Part shown: one piece after another, positions 56,601 through 64,000 of the stretch
How the letters are laid out: the number at the start of each line of letters is the position of its first letter
Position numbering within the stretch: the stretch's first letter is position 1
Source: Kondoa malvinella
Taxonomy: Eukaryota > Basidiomycota > Agaricostilbomycetes > Agaricostilbales > Kondoaceae
Length of the DNA: 64,000 nucleotides
Assembly (NCBI GenBank): GCA_039545315.1
Contig: BCIM01000003.1
Coordinates: forward strand, 1,251,637-1,315,636
Direction: 5' to 3'
Notes under the pieces: model-generated
Seen by the model: only the letters and a program-made list of their open reading frames with translations
What the model was told of the DNA's origin: nothing
Database searches by the model: none
Made by a program: the position numbers and the translations under genes

Positions 56601-56795
56601 AGCTCGACCTTTGCCTTTTCCTTCTTGAGCATCTCCTTTGATGCGTTGATTGGCCTTGCCTTTGCGAGTATTGTCGTAGGCATAGACGTCGAGGACTTCT
56701 GCTTTATTTGGCTTCTTTGACTTGGGCGCTGCTTTCTTGGATGCAACTGGCCGCTTTGAGCCCTTTTGCAGAGCTGGTCTGCCTGTTCTTGCCAT
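53650..56795 (-). CDS. UTP14: U3 snoRNP-associated protein UTP14
   Basis: SSU-processome component that activates the Dhr1 helicase during 18S rRNA maturation in the nucleolus. The N-terminus is basic (MARTGRPALQKGSKRPVASK), followed by acidic low-complexity stretches. Family blocks: ENQFASMGL, LPAPLELRQQARIDRAAAEE, ATWQDTMSTVRG, TSKSNKNTS-like linker, MSAEDQQARTNALREQRELM, FRAEKKAKRVAKIKSKTYRR (the KIKSKxYRR signature), RAGLRHSTKNGRFSQ, SGLMGMKFMQAGMAREQ, RDLVKRAFANDNVV, then the C-terminal domain ETIPGWGSWGGKGVKKNRQA, MDAGLSHVIINEKRDKKATK, YLAKDLPYPYTSATQHEYAL-RQPLGPEF. ATG 56795; the frame upstream has only a TTG. About five introns; ~960 residues. Confidence 0.93.
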
Positions 56796-57609
56796 CGTGG
56801 ATGCGGACAAGAAAATTCAACTTCTCTTGTTTCTGGACCATGACAGCCTGGAAGGATATACCACTTTGCAGAGCTACGATACAACATACCAGATATCTTG
56901 ATACCACGTAAATATGACATTCTGGAGCAGCCACGTCGCAATCTGTTCAAAAGTAGCGAATTTGCGTCTGCTTATCATCCTGCCCTGCTCTCTGTCCCTA
57001 TCTTGCCTATGCGCACGGGAGAAGAGCTTCGAGGCGCTATACTGCCATTGCCATAATGCCACTTATACATCTGGAAGCCGGGCCTTGCATGAAACGTTAG
57101 ACTCTGCCTTCCGCAACTTATATTGCATGTGCTGTTCTCCGTATTCTCCTAATCCTGTTCGCTATATGTGCGCAGCCAAGGCTTGACCGCTTTAAAGCTT
57201 GGTGTACGCCTTAAGGCATCGGGTCGTGCCTTCTCTGCTACTGGAACCGCTCTGTACTTCTTGCTCGTCATAATCAGCAGAATGAGCATACTCAATCGTT
57301 CGAAGACTTGCTCCGACTGACTCAACCGCACTTATGACTGCCCGAAGGCTAACGCCAGCGCCTGCTTCGCCGTGCGGAAGTAGAGTACAGTAGTCTATGC
57401 AACTCTGATTAGTGTTCGTATCGACTGATTTGGCCATCATCGGCTAGCGATCAGAACCCCTTTGTCCTGGGCGAACGGCCTGGCAGCGAATCGCTATTCG
57501 ACTTCTTCTTTCTGCAACGTACCGACTCTTCAAAGCGGGAATCAGCCCAATACCGTTACCTATTGCAGTCCTTCTCGAATCCCTCAGCAGCCGCTACAGT
57601 AATACTGTT
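56796..57609. other. Intergenic, divergent promoters
   Basis: 814 bp between UTP14 (minus) and the zinc-finger-like gene (plus). It includes an 82-codon minus ORF (57192-57440) with no conserved feature, not called. Otherwise nothing recognised. Confidence 0.4.
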
Positions 57610-58827
57610 ATGTCTAACTTTAAGAGAACAGTCTCGGTCAGTTGCCCTACAGTCTCACCAAGCCTATGCTGATCGTAAGACTTCATAGGAAGAGGACTCA
57701 GCCCGTCTCTTTGGTATATACAAGTCACCAGCGCCTTCGCGTTCACCAACGCCAACGCCAACGACCACTGTACAGCCTCATCAAGCCAGTAGCGCGAGCA
57801 TATCCAGTGGAATTCATCCGAATACTGCCGCTACCGTAAGCTTAGTGCCATTACTGCTAGCTGTCTGACTTCTATCGTGTCCAGCTTCATAACATCGGTA
57901 CTACCGCTTCCGGCGGAGCGAATACATCAGCGAGTCGACTACAACCGTTGTCAAATGATCGACGCTGTGACCCACATCAAGAGTTGCCTAGCCAAAGAGG
58001 AAAGGGCATTTGGCCTGGCTGGCGAGCTCCCGAGGGACCCTACCGCTCTCCCTATGCTCCTGCCATACCTGACGTGCCCTTCGGAAAAACCTTCACATCC
58101 CTGCAATATGCGTTCTGGAAGCTGGCTCCTCCAGGCAGGATGACAGACCGCCAGGTGAGTCCTTGCAGAATCATAAGCTCAGAAGGCTGACATCTTCTTC
58201 AGCATGTCGATGTGGGTCCTCGTTTAGGCAACAGCCACGCAGCTCATTTAACGTATAGGCCGGCCAGCATGCGCAATGCCTACTCTGCCTTGACGACGGA
58301 AAGATCAATGTACTGCCATACGGTACCATTAACGAACAAAAGCAAGGTCATAGAAAAGAGCATAACTACGCAGACCCGTGTTGGAGGTGGGTCACAATGA
58401 CTCGGCGTAAAGTGAGCTCTTGTTGCTATGTAGATGTCTTATGACCGATTCTGACTGACAGTGGGTCTTTGTAAGCCGGGGAATTCCTGGTCGAGAAGAC
58501 ATGCGCAGCAAAACGGTAATTTTCATGCTTCGCTCGCGGTAGCCGTTTGTCTAAAATCCCCTTTAGGAAAGATGCTTTACGAAGTGCAATAGGTGTGGTG
58601 CTCTAGGACCATCCAGAACACTTTGGGAAAAACATGGTGCTAAAGGGTGCTGCGCTGGAACATCAACCGACCCGGCAGCGCACCAGTACTTTGTAGCTGT
58701 CCTTGTCGAGGTAAGCGGTCTTTTTCACTCGGAAGGTTACGCAATTTGATAGCTCTCCCAGCGCACTGATGATCGCGAATTTGCGAATCTGCAGGAGTGG
58801 GAATTGAGGACACCAGCTGTGGAGTAG
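57610..58827 (+). CDS. Unknown protein with two zinc-finger-like Cys/His clusters
   Basis: Not matched to a named family. ATG 57610 (MSNFKRTVS) splices to EEDSARLFGIYKSPAPSRSP, a Thr/Pro/Ser-rich stretch, then LQPLSNDRRCDPHQELPSQR, GIWPGWRAPEGPYRSPYAPA, VPFGKTFTSLQYAFWKLAPP. Cluster 1: QHAQCLLCLDDGKINVLPYG ... GHRKEHNYADPCWRW (C-x2-C, then H-x4-H and C). Cluster 2: CNRCGALGPSRTLWEKHGAK-GC, i.e. C-x2-C-x12-H-x4-C, a classic C2HC zinc finger. It ends LSQRTDDREFANLQEWELRT-PAVE. Seven introns; the one at about 58210-58258 is fixed because it removes an in-frame stop and opens cluster 1. About 285 residues. DNA or RNA binding is possible (inference). Confidence 0.65.
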
Positions 58828-59116
58828 CCGGCGCCAGAGCAGCATTCTTGATTCCATGAGTGGTCTGCTTTGTATGCACTAGCTCCAGCTGTGCAATCTC
58901 GTTGTACATTGTATATGGCTGTCTAGACTCAAAATTAGATGCTCGTACGCTGATCGATACTAGACGAAGTAGACATTGCAACGGTTTCCTTTGTAAGACG
59001 GTAGCAGAAGAACAGCTATGAGAGTTGGGGCTGTTCATCAATTGAGCAGAAGCTATGTCAAGTTGTCAAAGGCATACATTGCGACAATCGCCTAGTGTGC
59101 ATACATAATGCAGTCT

Positions 59117-60242
59117 CACTCAAAATGCGCGCCAAACATCAATGCGCCTTTGACTCGGCGAGGATAGAAGCCTGCAAAACAGATCAGCCGAAGACTTGAC
59201 AAGCAGGCTAGACTTCTACCTGAAAAACATTTGGAGTCGCCCATCTGCACAGCTCTTGAGCAAGGTAAAACGCGAAAGGCAACAACAGACTCACAAAGTC
59301 ATCAGCAACACCCAGACGCAAATAATCCTCGTTCTTTTCCCACTCTTGGTCCAGCTTCCTCGCCAAGTCAAAGCTGAGCATGTCCAGATCATCTTCATCG
59401 CCGTCACTTTGTTGCATCAATGCCTCCATCTTTCCGTCCATCTGCATCATTTTCCAATTCTCTTTCATAACGTATCCGATTCTGTGCAAATAGTTCTTAG
59501 CATTGATCAATCAGAATGTAGAAGACTCACCCCATGGTCAAAGTTTGGACACAGTCGAGCAAAGTCACGCCTTCGGAATTTTTGATCGGCCACCCGAAAC
59601 CAGCGTACTCATCGGCATACTCGAACGTGGTCAATGCTGGAGAGGAGCATTGGAAAGCGGCCAAAGGCAAGTGATCAATCAAGCGAACTTCCGGGATGTC
59701 GTCGGGGTTCTCGTCCTTAGGATCTTGAGGTGGACTTTTCTTGCTTTGGATGAAATCTTGCTTTTCGAAATAGATGCTGGCTTCGGTCCAATCATGGTAG
59801 TACATCATCTGGAGATTGTTGAGAAGCTTGTGCAAGGCCAGCTTGGCGTCCGGTCGGGAAGTCATTTCAGGAGTGAGGAAAGATTTGACTTCTTCATCAC
59901 CTGATAATACAGGATCAGTTTGAGTGGCAGAAGTGAATTAGAGAGCAACTGACCAACAGGCAGCTTCAAGAAAGTATGACATTTCTTGACTTTGCAAGTC
60001 TTTAAATGAGCACACATGGAAGCGACGAGGGTTCGGTAGTTGGGAACGCGCTCTTTGACATTCTCTTTGCCTTGTTCAGCCAGAGGACGAGACAATTTGC
60101 GTCGATGACAAGCGACTTTCATGAATTCCTCGTCGAATAATGCGCGAAAGGATTTCGAAGTTTGGGCAAGCGCATTGATGGAAGAAAGGCTCAAGTGAGG
60201 ACGTAGCATGAGCAACAGCTCGTTTGGGATGGTTGATAGCAT
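59117..60242 (-). CDS. F-box protein
   Basis: Probable SCF substrate receptor. ATG 60242 starts MLSTIPNELLLMLRPHLSLS-SINALAQTSKSFRALF, a typical F-box (P-x-E-L at residue 5, then L, S, L, T, S, F). Further exons: LVASMCAHLKTCKVKKCHTF-LKLPV, GDEEVKSFLTPEMTSRPDAK, LNNLQMMYYHDWTEASIYFE, EVRLIDHLPLAAFQCSSPAL, YAGFGWPIKNSEGVTLLDCV, NWKMMQMDGKMEALMQQSD, a Glu/Asp stretch, KLDQEWEKNEDYLRLGVADD-F, and the last exons MGDSKCFSGFYPRRVKGALM-FGAHFE ending at 59117. Five introns. The C-terminal part has no repeat I recognise, so the substrate is unknown. An ORF extending upstream of 60242 lacks conserved sequence. Confidence 0.7.
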
Positions 60243-60695
60243 GCTGTTGAGATACTTGGGGCGAATTACGTACGACACAAAGATGGTGGTCTGAGGGCAA
60301 GAGAGATGAAGACAGAAAGTGAAGAGAATGACAGCAGATATGATTGCAGACAAAAGCGACGCAGTAGCCCTGGAGTCAGATCGCAAGACTTTGGCCCTGT
60401 TGTAGAGCGAAAACGCGAAAGCCACTAATAGCACGCATTGACCCTCTATACATCAGGCATCATTGATCTTGCTGCGCGCTCTACAGGGAGGGGCGACGCT
60501 GTTGTGCTTTCACCTCTTGCCAAGTTGCCTATTTGCGGCCTTGACATGTCTGACATGTTTCTGACAGATTATCGCTTGACCACGGACTGCGAACTCTAGC
60601 AATTTGCAGATATTCGACATCCAGCCGCGAAAGTCTAAGGCTGAGCCCTCCTGCACGCGAAATCGTCCAAGGACATCATTGTTGTTTAACAAGCC
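60243..60695. other. Intergenic, divergent promoters
   Basis: 453 bp between the F-box gene (minus) and the S1/P1 nuclease gene (plus). No recognised site. Confidence 0.45.
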
Positions 60696-62344
60696 ATGAA
60701 AGGGTTGAACGTCATTGCGTTGCTGCTCAGCACTCTGAGCCTCGTACATGCCTGGGGAGTCGTGGGTGAGTAGCAGACAGCTGTGCGAAATCTGTACTGA
60801 AGATTGTACAGGCCATGAAGCCGTTGCTACCATTGCGCAAGTATGCAACGAGCGCGAATTCTGTCAACACAGATCTAAGCTCTCTTATAGATTTACATGT
60901 ATCCGTCAGCCGTAGAGAAGCTCAAAGACATCTTGCCTGTCTGGACGAAAGGTCGTCTAAGTCCTATTGCTGCTTGGCCAGACAGGGTTCGGTATCAGGT
61001 GAGCTCCGTGCAATTTGTTTGTTAAGGAGCTAATATCTTTGACAGATGCCCTGGAGCGGTAAGCTCTCGTCAAGCTATTGCCATCACTCACTCATGTGCT
61101 AAGGTCAATTGCATTACATCTCTCCTGCTAATGATCATCCGCCAAATGCTTGCTCTTTCAGCGACTTCAAGAATGACCGCAATGTCCTCTCTGCTATCGC
61201 TGTGCGTTTTCCTGTCATTTACTTTGAAACATCTAAAGTCTCCGCAGAATTACACAATGCGCTTCCAAGAGACCTACGAGTTAGCTTCTCCCTCTGCCTT
61301 TGGGCTAGACTGACGCAGATTCAGTGACATCGACCTGCGCTTCTTGACCCACTTTGTAGGTGATGTCCATCAGCCTCTGCATCTCATGGAGCGGGAACGA
61401 GGTATGTCTCCGCTTTTACCTCTGCGACTCCTCTGATGTCGTTTCAGGCGGGAATGGCGATCCTGTCACTTTCGAGCACCGTCATTTCAGTTTGCATGGT
61501 GTTTGGGACACGCAAATCATCGCGAGGAGTGTGAGAGAATTGTGTGTCTCCCGCTATCCTTTTTATGCTTGTCTGAGGAAGAATGGGCAGGCACAATTAC
61601 ACGTCTCCTTTGCCCAGTCACAAGATTGAAGATGCCCTGCGTGGATCCATCTGTGAATCCCATCCTGCTTCTATCTCGTACCTGCTGACATTTTCACAGA
61701 TGATTCTTACGTACGCTGGATTGTGGTTGAAGGCATTGAGCGGTACGTCGACTGAACTTAGCCGATCTCAGTGCTCAATTTTAGCAGATGGTGGAGGGAA
61801 GACGTACCTGATTGGCTCACTTGTTCCGCTCACGCCCAAATAATCGGGAATCAACAAGTCTTTTCCTCTTCGCCTAGCACTACTCTGGCTACTTGCTTCG
61901 AAGAATGGGCTAAGCCGATTCACGATATTACATGCCAATACGTCTTCCCTGAGGTGAGTCTTATGTCACTTGTTGCACGCGTTGCTGAGTTCGCGTAGAA
62001 TTATGACCCACATGAAACTCCTTTGCGCGAGATTGGCGGACCCGATTGTAATCCTTTTGAATCTCGTGTATGCCTGGCTAAATTGGCATGTAGACTACGG
62101 CAAGATCCGTCAAGACAAGTTGATTGAAGGATTGCTCGCTCAAGCTGGGTAAGCTTCTTTCTCCTCTATTTGATGTAGCTCATCGCTTCATAGTCTTCGT
62201 CTCGCCGCGCTGCTCAATTATATCCTAGCTGACGAGGAAGACTTAGCTATGGGAACTTTGTTTGATTGGAAGCCAGAGTCAAGGTCGATCGAACAGTCGT
62301 GGCAGTGGAAGATGTTTGGCTCAAAGGGTCTGTTGTTCTTGTGA
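60696..62344 (+). CDS. Secreted S1/P1-type zinc nuclease
   Basis: Extracellular single-strand-specific nuclease / 3'-nucleotidase with a tri-zinc site. Signal peptide MKGLNVIALLLSTLSLVHA, then mature W as first residue (WGVVGHEAVATIAQ), giving the N-terminal Trp and the next His as ligands. Further ligands: D in AAWPDRVRYQMPWSG, H in GQLHYISPANDHPPNACSF, H/D/H in FLTHFVGDVHQPLHLMERE, H/D in FSLHGVWDTQIIARS. NVLSAIANYTMRF is also conserved. The C-terminal exons read WAKPIHDITCQYVFPENYDP, IGGPDYYGKIRQDKLIEGLL, AQAGLRLAALLNYILADEED, and a tail ending MFGSKGLLFL. About 12 short introns; the junction PDY-YGKIR uses a 46-nt GT-AG intron. Likely nutrient (phosphate/nucleoside) scavenging. Confidence 0.88.
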
Positions 62345-62472
62345 AAGCTGTATTAGTACTTTGCATGGTCGTCGGGATTTGTACAATGAAAGTTTACAAC
62401 CTTACACGAGCCCCGCTGACTCCCTGAACAGGAAGTAGAAAGTTACTGAGCCTTAATCCTATGCCATCAATT

Positions 62473-64000
62473 TCAAGAAATCTTCCGCATGATACAGCCT
62501 ACATCCGGCGCGATAGCTTCAAATCGCAGACCCACGACTTTGCCCTTGTCTATCTGGAATGTCAGGTCGCCGTCTGGCGAGGGCACGATCGATCTTCTTT
62601 GCACGTCAACGGTCTTGCCATCAGGTAGGTTGGTTTGAAACCTAGCTTGTGCTCTGAAGGTACTTTCTGATATGGGAATAAGGGCTAGATAGGTAGTACT
62701 TGACGTTAAGTCAGCGGAGTTGACAAGGCGTTTGGATCGCGCTCACCAAATTCCGATGTGCGGCCAATCAGGCGACAGCAGGTACAGCTGAGGCGTAAAG
62801 CCCTTCTGATATGTGTGCAAATCAGAGCTGGACGCGATCTTGTCTAGTAGTGCATGACCGATCTTCGTCGCATTGATATTCGCCCGGCAAGTGACGAGAG
62901 CTCGGTTGCCTTCGTTCGTTTCGTATAATCCACAATACTGAACAAAGTCGGCAAGTTCTCTTGTCTCCTTGTACTGGGACTCGATGGGCGCTTCCTCGCT
63001 CACAAAGAGTTTTTCTTTCCGCAACCTCGCATCCCAGTCAACCTGCTCCAACCGCAGAATGTCCTCGAAGATACGAAAGGTCACGATGGTAGCCAACGAG
63101 TTGCCCGTAGTAGCGCATGTGGTGAAAGCCATGATGCCGACGCCGTCTTCCGGTGCAAGCGTAAACTGAGCTGCAATCCCGGCACCACTACCCGGATGAT
63201 CGTATAGAGTGTGTCCTCGATAGCTGCTCTTGCTTACAGCTGCGCAGTACGCGATTGGGTGAGCATCGGTCCCTTGCAGTGCAGCTGCTTCAGGTGGAAT
63301 TCTGCAAATACCAAGGGAGAAGTCGTTATGATACGAGAAAATGACGTTGAGTTGTTCAGGGGAGACCAACAGAGTGGATGCAGAACCGGGCTGGGTCCGT
63401 TGGACCAAGAAAGAAAGCCATTTAGTTGCATCGAGACAGGACATGAAGACTCCGCCCGGTGCATGAAAAGCTGAGTTGTCCTTTTCCTTGATCCACTGTA
63501 TCATCGGACCAATTTGGTGAAAGTCTGCAGTGCTTGAAATAGCTGGCGCTGCAACTGAAGCTGGATCATAAGTAGCAGTCGACATCGCCAGTGGATCGAA
63601 AATGCGCTTCTTCACAAAGTCTACGAAAGGTAGGCCGGACAGTCTAGTGATGATCTCGCCTAATACGGAGAACATGGCGTTGGAGTAGACGAGGGAGTTT
63701 CTGAATTCGCCTGACTGCTCGGAATGGGCCAGCATGCGTCTCGACTCTTCGGCGGTCTGTTGAAGTAGGCTTGTAGGTGCAAAAGTTTGCCTGTTTCAGG
63801 TCTCAGCCATAGTGCTGGTCGACAATGATACACTGACCACTTGGTAGTCCCGCACCGATGAGCCTAGGAACAAGGTCAGGGTGATGCTGGTGCTTATTCG
63901 ACTAGCACTGACCAGCAAATCTAGAATAGTAGCTTCCTCGGACACTTTTTGGTCCATAACCTTGAATTCCGGAATGATCTCTTGAACCCTCGTGTCCCAT
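62473..64000 (-). CDS. Beta-lactamase class C / esterase-family protein, 5' end outside window
   Basis: Serine hydrolase of the beta-lactamase/transpeptidase-like fold; in fungi such proteins are usually esterases or peptidases of unknown substrate. Visible from WDTRVQEIIPEFKVMDQKVS-EEATILDLLAHRCG (the LLxHxxG helix), then LVYSNAMFSVLGEIITRLSG with the Y-S-N catalytic motif, FVDFVKKRIFDPLAMSTATY, HAPGGVFMSCLDATKWLSFL, LVSPEQLNVIF, SYRGHTLYDHPGSGAGIAAQ-F (HxGxxxG-like third motif HPGSGAG), VGIMAFTTC. A C-terminal beta domain follows over one intron (TYLALIPISESTFRAQARFQ ... VVGLRFEAIAPDVGCIMRKI-S), stop 62473. The Ser-x-x-Lys motif must lie beyond the right edge. Confidence 0.85.

Noticed and set aside
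62016..62100. 28-nt intron or frameshift in the S1/P1 nuclease gene
   Set aside because: A 46-nt GT-AG intron starting earlier (GPD-Y junction) restores the frame, so neither an ultra-short intron nor a frameshift is needed.

Overview
The window looks like nuclear DNA of an intron-rich, gene-dense fungus, most likely a basidiomycete. Almost every gene is cut by many spliceosomal introns of about 45-60 nt with GTNNGT-like donors and CAG/TAG acceptors. Untranslated spacers are short and neighbouring genes often converge or diverge within tens of bases. Several genes are typical of filamentous and dimorphic fungi (CipC-like DUF3759 protein, MAPEG protein, Fhl1-type FHA/forkhead factor, Mug190-type C2 protein, S1/P1 nuclease). 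The species cannot be named from this sequence. CDS coordinates run from start codon to stop codon and include introns; splice sites were read by eye from conserved protein frames, so exact junctions are tentative where family homology is weak.

Layout. 1-5391: AP-2 mu subunit (5' cut by the window edge), a disordered unknown protein, MCM-binding protein, a GNAT acetyltransferase. 5875-9708: a small unknown protein and a secreted cysteine-rich modular protein. 10154-20427: three cell-division and cytoskeleton genes in a row: APC10/DOC1, gamma-tubulin complex component 2, and a roughly 1,850-residue coiled-coil protein with a tentative Kar9-like N-terminus and a C-terminal GAR (GAS2-related) microtubule-binding domain. 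20596-22375: MAPEG protein and CipC-like protein. 22376-26504: a gene-poor stretch with an interrupted tRNA-Trp-like gene, a dispersed repeat and a retroelement-like relic. 26505-31184: unknown protein, F-box/ankyrin protein, DUF1295 membrane protein, small secreted protein. 31612-34861: COX19, DCP1 and a two-RRM SR splicing factor. 37016-41030: a large orphan protein with an acidic tract and a Lys-rich tandem repeat. 41373-50615: tetraspanin-like protein, peroxisomal ABCD half-transporter, Mug190-like C2-domain membrane tether. 50802-56795: Fhl1-like factor and UTP14, both tied to ribosome production. 57610-64000: unknown zinc-finger-like protein, F-box protein, secreted S1/P1 nuclease, and a class-C beta-lactamase/esterase-family protein cut by the right edge.

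Most genes are housekeeping functions scattered without operon logic. I found no metabolic gene cluster, CRISPR array or virus. The least ordinary features are the tRNA-Trp-like gene whose first interruption looks like a spliceosomal intron, a CipC-like gene that seems to need a GG 3' splice site, the orphan repeat protein at 37-41 kb, and the large GAR-domain protein.
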